NCBI GenBank assembly: GCA_021772555.1
Contig: JAJFLT010000418.1
Span: forward strand, 1 to 6,145
Direction: 5' to 3'
From: Opitutales bacterium
GTDB lineage: Bacteria > Verrucomicrobiota > Verrucomicrobiia > Opitutales > UBA2987
Length of the DNA stretch: 6,145 bases
In this document: piece by piece, positions 1 to 6,145 of the stretch
Layout: each line of letters opens with the position of its first letter
Position numbering within the stretch: the stretch's first letter is position 1
Position numbers and translations under genes: made by a program
The notes under the pieces: generated by a model
Told to the model about the DNA's origin: nothing
Seen by the model: the letters and a program-made list of their open reading frames with translations, nothing else
The model's database searches: none

Positions 1-3000
1 GATTTCCCTCACAATCCCGTCCCCGCCCCGATTCACTCCAAGCCCACCGGAACGAGCGCGAATCTCGAAACGGCGGAGCCTGACGGGGTAGCGATGCTCC
101 AGAATCTCCGGGTCCGTTATGGCCGTGTTGGTCATGTGGGTATGCACCGCGGATGCACCGGATGACAGTTCCGTGGCCCCCGATCCACCGCAAATCGTTT
201 CATAATAACTGAAGCTCTCGTTCCCGAAAACAAGATTGTTCATGGTTCCCTGGCTGGCCGCGGCAATCCCGAAAGCCAGCAGGAGCGTGTCCACAATTCT
301 CTGACTGGTTTCCACATTGCCGCCTCCCACGGCGGGCGCTTTGGCGGCATCGTGGCCGAAGGCAGGGTTGAGGAAGCACTCCGGCAAAATTACCCGGACC
401 GGTTCCAGTAATCCTTCGTTTAATGGAATTTTCTCCTCCAGCAGCAACCGCAGGACATAGACCAGGGCGCTATTGACGATGGCCGGTGTGGCATTCAAAT
501 TTCCCTGATGAACGGGCGAGGTCCCACTGAAATCAACGGTTAATGCACCAGCTTCATGGCTCAAAATAACTTCGATCACGTGTCCATCATCGAGCTCCTG
601 GCGAGCTTGCAAATTGCCTTGGGAAAGAGAGGCCAGTTTTGATTTCATCAGGCGCGCCGCCCGTTCGCGCAATGCGCTCAGGTATTTCAAAACCGTTTCC
701 GGTCCGTAATTTCTGGCCATTGATCGAAAAGACTCCGCCCCGCGTATATTGGCGGCCACCTGCGCTTTGATGTCGGCTAGATTGTCTTCCACAGCGCGGG
801 TCGGCCAGGGTCCACTTTGCAGGAGCCGTTCGAGTTCCTCAAAATGCTCCCGGTTTCCCGTAAAGAGCTTAAAGGGCGCCAGGACAACCCCTTCTTCGGC
901 CAGGTTGCGGGCCTCCGGGGGCATTGAACCGGGACGCGAGCCGCCGATTTCGGCATGATGGGCCCTGTTGGCGACAAACCCCAGCAACCGCGGGTCCTTT
1001 CCTCCATCATCCGCAAATACGGGTGTGATGAGGGTTACATCGGGGAGGTGCGAGCCGCCGAAAGCCGGATGGTTGGTCAAAATGATGTCACCCGGTGAGA
1101 ATTCCATGCTTTTGGCCACTTCACGCACACAGAGCCCCAAAGCGCCTAGATGCACGGGAATATGGGGCGCATTGACCACCAGACGGCCTGCCGGATCGAG
1201 CAAACCGCAGGAGAAATCGAGCCGCTCCTTGATATTGGTGGAAAGAGCGGTGCGCCGTAGCTGGGAACCCATCTCCTCCACGATTTGACCAAAACGATGG
1301 GTAAAAAGCTCGCGCTGTACGACTTCCGGAAGATCGCCCGTGGCCGGTCCTTCATTCTCATCTCCTTTCTCCAGCAAAACAGACTGCGCGCCCCCCACAA
1401 CGGATTTCCAGCCTCTTTCAACCACCAGCGTGCTGTAGTCGTCCGCGACGATGGCCGGTCCTTCAATAACCGAGCCGGGCGGCAAATCATTGCGGTTGAA
1501 AAATGGTAATTCCCCACCCCACCGGCTCGAATCGGCGGCAGCTGTTTTTATCGCGGGCTCAGGATGTTGAACGGATTCGGCGAAAGATTCGGAGCGGAAT
1601 TCGGGCTCGGGGGTCCCCGCTACGACCTGAAGCGAAACCACTTCCATTTTCTTGGCCGATGGGAAATACCCGAATACCGAGCGATAACGTTCCTCAAACC
1701 GCTTGGAAAGATTGCCGCCTTTTTCCCAGGGCACCACAAGGGAGGATTCCTGACCCAGGAAACGCAGTCGCGCAAAACGATTCCTGACCACGAGATGGTC
1801 ACGTTCGCAACCATCGCCCACCAACCGCTCAACAGCCTCGCTTTCGAGTTCCCCAAAAATAGTTTCCAGCTCTGCTCCAATTTCGGAATGAGGCCGCAAC
1901 AATTGGCGCTCGGCAAAGGCATCAACCACGGCATGGCTGAGACCCCGAGCACTCAAAAGGCCCGCTTCATCTGGAAAAAGGATGCGCTCGATACCCAACC
2001 GTTCCGCCACCGCGCAAGCGTGCAAGCCGCCAGCCCCGCCAAAAGCAACCAAGGCGTATTCGCCCGGATCATAACCCTCCCGCAATGAAATGCGGCGAAT
2101 GGCGTCGGCCATCCTCTCGTTGGCAATATCGAGGAAACCCTGCAGGATCTTCCTTCCGGCATCGGGTAGGGTGTGGCGACCGGGAAGTTCAGCCAATAGC
2201 TCCGCGAATCTCTTGGCGGCATCTTCTTCGTAAACAGGAATGCCGAATGAATCCAGATTCATCCGCCCCAGTAAAAGATGGACATCCGTCAAGGTAAGCG
2301 GTCCCCCAGCCCCGTAACAGGCGGGTCCGGGATTCGCTCCGGCGCTCTTCGGGCCAACAAAAAGTGCTGCGCCGTCAAAACCGCAAATCGATCCCCCGCC
2401 GGAAGCCACGGTCTCGATTGGCAAAGCAGGCGCCATCAGTTGGGCTCGGCCCACGCGGTGGCTTTCCCGGTATTCGAAGTCGCCGTCAAAGCGGGAAACA
2501 TCGGCGCTGGTGCCGCCCATGTCGAAAGGTATGATTTTTTTCATACCGGCACGCTCACCGGCTGCCACCGCTCCCACCACGCCACCCGCCGGACCGCTCA
2601 ACAAGCTGTCCTTGGCCCGGTAGCGATTTTTCGGAACGAGGCCGCCCGCGCTCGTCATAACGGTTAATGATCCCTCCGCCACGGACTTCTCCACCTGGTT
2701 TAGGTAACGCCCCATAAGAGGCCCAAGATAGGCATCGACGACGGCCGTTTGGGTACGTTCAAGGTATTTGATGAAGGGGGAAAGGTTTTCTGAACAAACC
2801 ACATAGGCAAAACCTAAATCCAACAACAAATCCTGCAAAGCTTGCTCATGCGCCGGGTTTTTGAAGCTATTCATGAGAGAGACCGTGGCAGCCTGGCAAC
2901 CGGCTTGCAAAGCCCGTTGCGCGGCAGTCTTCGCAGCCGCCAAGTCGATGTCTTTCAGGATCAATCCATCGGCTGCGATACGTTCATCGACTTCTTCTAC

Positions 3001-3576
3001 ACAATGGTAGAGCGGGGCCGGTTTTTTAATATTCAAGGCAAAGAGGTCGGGCCGCTTCTGGTCCCCGATGAGAAGAAGATCGCCAAACCCCCGCGTGACA
3101 AAGAGAGCCACTTTCGAGCCTTCTTCTTCCAACAAAGCATTGGTTCCCCGGGTGGTGCCCAGGCGCAAGGCCAAAGGCGGGAGGGGTTGGTTGCCGGGAG
3201 TGCCCGTCAGCATCCGGGCGCCAACTACGGGCGGTTCTTCCCCGGTGAAAAATTCCACCATGGTTCCGGTGGAAAACACTTCTCCAAGAATGCCGGAAAG
3301 TGTGACCTGACGCTTTTCCAAATCGCATTCGACAACTTCGAGACCGTGTTCCAATGAACCGGCCCTTCTCATTCGAAAACCAAGGAAAAAGTTTTTCGGC
3401 AAATTGGAGGAAAAATCCAGCAACAGCGTCTGGTCTCCATTACGACCATTAACCCGCACTCGCAATGCCCCGCTGGAGAGCACTTTGGCCCGCTCAATCC
3501 GGCCCTCCGGCGAAATCCCGAGGCAATCGGTAAAGGTTCCGCCCGTATCGACGGCAAGATTCCAGTAATTTTTCAA
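1..3576 (-). CDS. Fused HyuA-HyuB protein of the 5-oxoprolinase/hydantoinase family, C-terminus cut by window edge
   Basis: This is probably a cytosolic ATP-dependent amidohydrolase opening 5-oxoproline (to glutamate) or a hydantoin-like ring. The frame has no stop from 3576 to base 1, giving 1192 residues. The HyuA half (about 1-735) shows DTGGTFTD at 10-17, LGTTRGTNALL from 138, SGPAGG at 327-332, FDMGGTSAD at 351-359 and FGGAGGLHA from 512. The first and third of the glycine-rich motifs match the ATP-binding actin/Hsp70-like fold. The HyuB half (from about 745) shows NIKERLDFSC from 781, GGSHLPDV with H843 and D846, AHH at 872-874 and ASQGTMNN from 1107; by analogy with acetone carboxylase, H843, D846 and one of H873/H874 may bind metal. 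Family proteins run to about 1200-1300 residues, so roughly 90 are missing. The start is TTG, the only usual start codon between the upstream in-frame stop and the DTGG motif. About 95 residues (36-131) are inserted relative to classical oxoprolinases. Family is certain; substrate is not. Confidence 0.93.
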   Translation of the reverse strand, partial: MKNYWNLAVDTGGTFTDCLGISPEGRIERAKVLSSGALRVRVNGRNGDQTLLLDFSSNLPKNFFLGFRMRRAGSLEHGLEVVECDLEKRQVTLSGILGEVFSTGTMVEFFTGEEPPVVGARMLTGTPGNQPLPPLALRLGTTRGTNALLEEEGSKVALFVTRGFGDLLLIGDQKRPDLFALNIKKPAPLYHCVEEVDERIAADGLILKDIDLAAAKTAAQRALQAGCQAATVSLMNSFKNPAHEQALQDLLLDLGFAYVVCSENLSPFIKYLERTQTAVVDAYLGPLMGRYLNQVEKSVAEGSLTVMTSAGGLVPKNRYRAKDSLLSGPAGGVVGAVAAGERAGMKKIIPFDMGGTSADVSRFDGDFEYRESHRVGRAQLMAPALPIETVASGGGSICGFDGAALFVGPKSAGANPGPACYGAGGPLTLTDVHLLLGRMNLDSFGIPVYEEDAAKRFAELLAELPGRHTLPDAGRKILQGFLDIANERMADAIRRISLREGYDPGEYALVAFGGAGGLHACAVAERLGIERILFPDEAGLLSARGLSHAVVDAFAERQLLRPHSEIGAELETIFGELESEAVERLVGDGCERDHLVVRNRFARLRFLGQESSLVVPWEKGGNLSKRFEERYRSVFGYFPSAKKMEVVSLQVVAGTPEPEFRSESFAESVQHPEPAIKTAAADSSRWGGELPFFNRNDLPPGSVIEGPAIVADDYSTLVVERGWKSVVGGAQSVLLEKGDENEGPATGDLPEVVQRELFTHRFGQIVEEMGSQLRRTALSTNIKERLDFSCGLLDPAGRLVVNAPHIPVHLGALGLCVREVAKSMEFSPGDIILTNHPAFGGSHLPDVTLITPVFADDGGKDPRLLGFVANRAHHAEIGGSRPGSMPPEARNLAEEGVVLAPFKLFTGNREHFEELERLLQSGPWPTRAVEDNLADIKAQVAANIRGAESFRSMARNYGPETVLKYLSALRERAARLMKSKLASLSQGNLQARQELDDGHVIEVILSHEAGALTVDFSGTSPVHQGNLNATPAIVNSALVYVLRLLLEEKIPLNEGLLEPVRVILPECFLNPAFGHDAAKAPAVGGGNVETSQRIVDTLLLAFGIAAASQGTMNNLVFGNESFSYYETICGGSGATELSSGASAVHTHMTNTAITDPEILEHRYPVRLRRFEIRARSGGLGVNRGGDGIVREI

Positions 3577-3598
3577 CGGAGAACGCCAAGATAGATGC

Positions 3599-4312
3599 TT
3601 ACACCGAAACCTCGGATACCCGCTTCGAGCGGCCCAGATTCATAATCGCCTCTCCCATTCTGCTCAAACGGCGGTCGTGGGTCAGGGCTTTGCCATGATA
3701 GGTTTTAAGAAGATCCCAAAACGCTTGTGAGTGGTCGAAATGGGTTAGATGAGCCAACTCATGCGCAATGACGTAATCATGCAATTCGGGCGGGAGAAGG
3801 ATCAACCTCCAGTTAAGCGAAACCGTTTTCCGCCCTGAACAGGAACCCCAACGGGTGGATTGATCGCGCACCGAAACCCGCCCTACCTCGAGGTCCAGTT
3901 TTTCCGCCACACGATAGGTATGTTGTGGAATTACTTTGGAGGCAAAACGCCTCAGCAAATTAACAAGCTGCTCTTCCAACGGTTTTTTTGAATTCAAACT
4001 GAGATCCACCGTCCTTTTTTCCTCATTCCAAGAGATGGAAGGTTTCGAATCAGTGAAGCCGATTCTTAAATCCGCTTTGATTCCACAATAACTGAGGTGC
4101 GGCTTCTTTTGCAGATGGGGTAAGATCTCGGCGATTCTTTTAACTTTTGTTTCCAATTGCTGGCCAACCCAGTCGGCTTTCTCTCGCAGAAATTCGAGCG
4201 CCTGCTTTTCGCTGAACCCCATGGGCAGTGTGAGAAGCGCCTGCTTTTCGCGGTTCAAGCTCAAACGAAGATAACGGGAACGGCGGGAACGGCGCATGAC
4301 GTAGGGAACCAT
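3599..4312 (-). CDS. YgjP/DUF45-type (SprT-like) zinc metallopeptidase
   Basis: This is a 237-residue cytosolic protein of the YgjP/DUF45 group (COG1451), related to SprT and WLM-type metallopeptidases. Substrates of this group are poorly known. The zinc site is HELAH at 184-188, with E185 as the likely catalytic base, H184 and H188 as ligands, and H194 as probable third ligand in the following HFDHSQAFW stretch. The family hallmark RWGSCS lies at 154-159 and leads into LNWRLILLPPELHDYVIAHE. The N-terminus is basic (RRSRRSRYLRL), as is usual for the family. I chose ATG at 4312 because AGGAGG sits 8 bases upstream. The frame can be extended to a TTG at 4381, but that would overlap mazG and add residues unlike the family. 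It lies 46 bases after mazG and 22 bases before the HyuA-HyuB gene, so it is probably cotranscribed. No signal peptide or membrane segment is seen. Confidence 0.9.
   Translation of the reverse strand: MVPYVMRRSRRSRYLRLSLNREKQALLTLPMGFSEKQALEFLREKADWVGQQLETKVKRIAEILPHLQKKPHLSYCGIKADLRIGFTDSKPSISWNEEKRTVDLSLNSKKPLEEQLVNLLRRFASKVIPQHTYRVAEKLDLEVGRVSVRDQSTRWGSCSGRKTVSLNWRLILLPPELHDYVIAHELAHLTHFDHSQAFWDLLKTYHGKALTHDRRLSRMGEAIMNLGRSKRVSEVSV
4197..4251. repeat. 16-base perfect direct repeat inside the YgjP-like gene
   Basis: AGCGCCTGCTTTTCGC (plus strand) occurs at 4197-4212 and again at 4236-4251, with 39 bases between the starts. The offset is exactly 13 codons, so both copies are read in the same frame. 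Each encodes EKQAL, preceded by R in one copy and S in the other, near the protein N-terminus. This may be a small internal duplication or chance plus shared codon choice. Confidence 0.8.
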
Positions 4313-4320
4313 GAGAACTC

Positions 4321-4326
4321 CCTCCT
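4321..4326 (-). promoter_or_regulatory. Strong ribosome binding site deciding the YgjP-like start
   Basis: On the minus strand AGGAGG lies 8 bases before ATG 4312. It is the best Shine-Dalgarno match in the window and fixes the metallopeptidase start at 4312 rather than the upstream TTG at 4381. Confidence 0.85.
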
Positions 4327-4358
4327 TTGTTTGCAAAGAGCAGAAATGGGGCTCTCTA

Positions 4359-5030
4359 TTATTTATCGTCGGCACTTTCAATTTTTTCTATCAACCGATT
4401 GGTGTAACGCCGCAGGGCCGATTCGGGGTCGATTTTGGCCAACCGGCAGGCCGCCGCCAATTCAAACAACATGGCTCCGGCCAACCCTTCGTTCAATGGC
4501 TCCGCCAAAGTTTTCAGCTTGGAGGAATTCAATAGACTATCATCCGTAAGACCGTTTTTGCCCATTTTCTTGAATACGTCACGGGCATAGAGAAGAGCGG
4601 GCAACCGAGGCGGAATCCCTCCAAAAATCGAATCCGGTTTACCGTTATTGTTCTTTTCAGTCGCTTTGATCGCTTCCCACCGGCTGAGGGCTTCCTCGGG
4701 ATTTCCGGCTTTGGCGTCGCCGAATACATGGGGGTGCCTGCGAATCAACTTGTCATTGACCTCCCCTGCAACCCGGGCGAAATCGAAATGGCCGGACTCC
4801 TCGGCCAATTGGGCATGCATCACCACTTGCAAAAGCACATCCCCAAGTTCTTCCAGCATGTGCGCCGTATCCTTCCGGTCAATGGTGTCGAGTAATTCGA
4901 CGCATTCCTCGATCAGGCAATCGGCCAGGGATTGGTGGGTTTGCGCGCGATCCCAGGGGCACCCATCGGGCGCCCGCAACCGGGCCACGGTTTTTCTTAA
5001 TTCTTGAATGCTGTCAGGGGTAGCTGTCAT
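4359..5030 (-). CDS. mazG: MazG family nucleoside triphosphate pyrophosphohydrolase
   Basis: MazG hydrolyses (d)NTPs to the monophosphate and pyrophosphate, cleaning aberrant nucleotides and, in Escherichia coli, influencing ppGpp levels. The protein has 223 residues. The N-terminal domain shows CPWD at 24-27 with QTHQSL behind it. The metal-binding motif of the all-alpha NTP pyrophosphatases is intact: E41, E42 and E45 (EExxE), then E61 and D64 in EELGD. The RRHPHVFGD segment (97-105) and W118E are also typical. The second MazG repeat begins near LPALLYAR (143-150), but its EExxE and ExxD motifs are missing: GAMLFELAAACR stands where GDLLF-type sequence is expected. The protein is also shorter than the E. 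coli enzyme (263 residues). It is the first gene of the leftward block, starting at ATG 5030 with only a weak upstream purine tract. Family certain; single active domain inferred. Confidence 0.93.
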   Translation of the reverse strand: MTATPDSIQELRKTVARLRAPDGCPWDRAQTHQSLADCLIEECVELLDTIDRKDTAHMLEELGDVLLQVVMHAQLAEESGHFDFARVAGEVNDKLIRRHPHVFGDAKAGNPEEALSRWEAIKATEKNNNGKPDSIFGGIPPRLPALLYARDVFKKMGKNGLTDDSLLNSSKLKTLAEPLNEGLAGAMLFELAAACRLAKIDPESALRRYTNRLIEKIESADDK

Positions 5031-5108
5031 TGTGGCTCGCTTTTAGAGAATCTCGGTTATTATTTTATCACAGAAGTTACCGCCGCCTGCAAATCACAAT
5101 TTCGCACA
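5031..5108. promoter_or_regulatory. Divergent intergenic region between mazG and trpC
   Basis: These 78 bases are the only non-coding gap from which both blocks can be transcribed, so the promoters of the leftward mazG block and of trpC-rsmA should lie here or just inside the genes. The core at 5057-5070 is a pure AT run apart from one C (ttattattttatca). It offers a TATTAT -10-like hexamer on the plus strand (5058-5063) and TAAAAT on the minus strand (5062-5067). No convincing -35 box pairs with either; the best on the minus strand, TTGCAG at 5087-5092, is 19 bases away. No operator palindrome or trp leader peptide with tandem Trp codons is seen. The position is well supported; the exact boxes are a guess. 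Confidence 0.45.
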
Positions 5109-5906
5109 ATGGACAAACTCGATGAAATTATGGCCTGGAAAAGGCGGGAGATCGCCGACCATATCCGGCCGGTTCACGCGGAGGAATTGGCACGGCAAGC
5201 CCGAAATGTCAAAAAAGGCCGATCCTTTAGAGAATCATTGGCCGATCCCGGCCAACTAAGCCTGATCGCCGAAATCAAACGCAGGTCCCCATCGGCCGGG
5301 AATATTGCAGGAGACGCCGCCGCTCAGGAGAGAGCCCGCATCTATTACAATGCCAGCGTCGATGCCATTTCCGTTCTGACCGATGAAAAATATTTTTCCG
5401 GAACATTGAGGGATTTGTGGGAAGTGAGCGAATTCCTGCAATGGCGGGAAGACGCGCCACCGATCCTGCGCAAGGATTTCATGGTCCATCCCATTCAAGT
5501 CCTGGAGGCGGCCGAAGCCGGGGCGAAAGCTATCTTGATCATCGTGCGAGCCCTCTCCAACGAGGAAATCAGTCAACTTTATGAGGCCGCCAACCTGGCC
5601 GCACTGGACAGCCTGTTTGAAGTCCACAACCAGGACGAGTTGGCCGTTGCCCTTCAGGCGGGGGCGAAAATAATCGGCGTCAACAACCGCAACCTGGCCG
5701 ATTTTACCACCGATCTTTCCATCTCGGAAAACTTGCTACCCATGGTCCCAGCGGGAATCGTAAAAATCAGCGAAAGCGGGATATTTAACCTGGACGATGC
5801 CTGGCACGCTCGCGATGCCGGAGCCGATGCCGTTTTAATCGGGCAAGCGCTCATGGAGTTGGACGACCCCGAACCTTTTATTAGGGAATTGCACGATCTG
5901 CCCTGA
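5109..5906 (+). CDS. trpC: Indole-3-glycerol-phosphate synthase
   Basis: This enzyme closes the indole ring of 1-(2-carboxyphenylamino)-1-deoxyribulose 5-phosphate to give indole-3-glycerol phosphate, the fourth step from chorismate to tryptophan. The 265 residues form a single (beta/alpha)8 barrel of normal length. All catalytic positions known from the Sulfolobus enzyme can be matched: E55 and K57 in AEIKRRSPSAG, K122 in PILRKDFMV, E171 in LFEVHNQDEL, N192 in GVNNRNL, and E222-S223 in KISESGI. The C-terminal phosphate-binding loop reads DAVLIGQALM (240-249). I chose ATG 5109 because MDKLDEIMAWKRREI is a normal family start. The frame also runs back to ATG 5004, but that would overlap mazG and add 35 unlike residues. 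There is no clear ribosome binding site. No other trp gene is in the window, so trpC is apparently outside a complete trp operon. It is followed after 28 bases by rsmA. Confidence 0.96.
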   Translation: MDKLDEIMAWKRREIADHIRPVHAEELARQARNVKKGRSFRESLADPGQLSLIAEIKRRSPSAGNIAGDAAAQERARIYYNASVDAISVLTDEKYFSGTLRDLWEVSEFLQWREDAPPILRKDFMVHPIQVLEAAEAGAKAILIIVRALSNEEISQLYEAANLAALDSLFEVHNQDELAVALQAGAKIIGVNNRNLADFTTDLSISENLLPMVPAGIVKISESGIFNLDDAWHARDAGADAVLIGQALMELDDPEPFIRELHDLP

Positions 5907-5916
5907 AATCGGCCCC

Positions 5917-5923
5917 GGGAGGG
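5917..5923 (+). promoter_or_regulatory. Ribosome binding site of rsmA
   Basis: GGGAGGG ends 11 bases before ATG 5935, a slightly long but usable spacing. It lies in the 28-base gap after the trpC stop and supports the chosen rsmA start. Confidence 0.65.
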
Positions 5924-5934
5924 AAGTTTCACCC

Positions 5935-6145
5935 ATGCCTTCAAAGCCATTAACTCCCCGCCGGACAAAGGAAATCCTGCAAAAACTGCAGCATAGGCCT
6001 CAAAAAAGGCTGGGACAAAATTTCCTCATCGACGGTAATATCGTGCATAAATCCTGTCGCTTGGCCGATCTGCAACCGGAGGAGACAATCATCGAAATCG
6101 GACCCGGTCTGGGCACCTTGACGCAAGCTCTTTTAAAGGCCGGAG
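5935..6145 (+). CDS. rsmA: 16S rRNA (adenine1518-N6/adenine1519-N6)-dimethyltransferase, 3' end cut by window
   Basis: RsmA (KsgA) uses S-adenosylmethionine to dimethylate two adjacent adenines near the 3' end of 16S rRNA late in small-subunit assembly. Only the first 70 residues are present, about a quarter of the usual 260-290. They are diagnostic: KRLGQNFLID at 24-33 is the family N-terminal signature, and IEIGPGLGTLT at 53-63 is the SAM-binding motif I, with E54 and the glycines in place. The short tail before the signature (MPSKPLTPRRTKEIL) resembles proteins from Verrucomicrobiota, as far as I recall. The start at ATG 5935 is supported by GGGAGGG 11 bases upstream. The gene is in the same direction as trpC, 28 bases behind its stop, so the two are probably cotranscribed. 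Confidence 0.95.
   Translation, partial: MPSKPLTPRRTKEILQKLQHRPQKRLGQNFLIDGNIVHKSCRLADLQPEETIIEIGPGLGTLTQALLKAG

Noticed and set aside
1564..2088. Plus-strand open frame of 174 codons opposite the HyuA-HyuB gene
   Set aside because: It lies entirely antisense to a clearly coding frame, its translation resembles no family I know, and it lacks a ribosome binding site. It is a by-product of the codon pattern of the real gene.
2842..3357. Plus-strand open frame of 171 codons opposite the N-terminal HyuA part
   Set aside because: It is antisense to the conserved HyuA motifs and shows no recognisable domain; the opposite strand fully explains this stretch.
4337..4355. Possible terminator hairpin between mazG and the YgjP-like gene (AGAGC and GCTCT around a 9-base loop)
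   Set aside because: The stem has only five base pairs and no U-run follows, so it is too weak to call.
4313..4381. TTG start at 4381 giving a 260-residue metallopeptidase
   Set aside because: The perfect AGGAGG lies within this stretch, 8 bases before ATG 4312, and the added residues are unlike the family.
5004..5108. Upstream extension of trpC from ATG 5004
   Set aside because: It would overlap the mazG start, and its 35 extra residues do not resemble the TrpC family, whose normal start matches ATG 5109.
5256..5627. Minus-strand open frame of 123 codons within trpC
   Set aside because: It is antisense to the catalytic core of TrpC and has no family resemblance.

Overview
The window is 6145 bases of dense bacterial chromosome with no mobile element, RNA gene, CRISPR array or gene desert. 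By eye the GC content is moderate, in the mid-fifties. Five protein genes lie in two divergent blocks around one 78-base AT-rich gap (5031-5108).

The leftward block (minus strand, read from about 5030 down to base 1 and beyond) holds three genes. They are a MazG-type nucleotide pyrophosphohydrolase (mazG, 5030-4359), a YgjP/DUF45-type zinc metallopeptidase (4312-3599), and a very long fused HyuA-HyuB protein of the 5-oxoprolinase/hydantoinase type (3576 to beyond base 1). The large gene is open from base 3576 to base 1 without a stop (1192 codons seen) and loses only its C-terminal end at the window edge. Gaps in this block are 46 and 22 bases, so it reads as one transcription unit.

The rightward block (plus strand) holds trpC (indole-3-glycerol-phosphate synthase, 5109-5906). 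After 28 bases comes rsmA/ksgA (16S rRNA adenine dimethyltransferase, from 5935), which is cut by the right edge after 70 codons.

The organism is a free-living-type bacterium. The trpC-rsmA pairing, the N-terminal style of TrpC and RsmA, and the fused oxoprolinase recall Verrucomicrobiota or a related PVC-group lineage. That is an impression from memory of related proteins, not a proof.

The genes do not form one pathway. Tryptophan synthesis, ribosome maturation, nucleotide-pool cleaning, a peptidase and a pyroglutamate/hydantoin ring opener sit side by side as ordinary housekeeping and metabolic genes. I found no convincing new system. The points most worth a second look are the MazG C-terminal half that has lost its metal-binding motif, the roughly 95-residue insertion near the N-terminus of the oxoprolinase-like protein, and its TTG start without a visible ribosome binding site.
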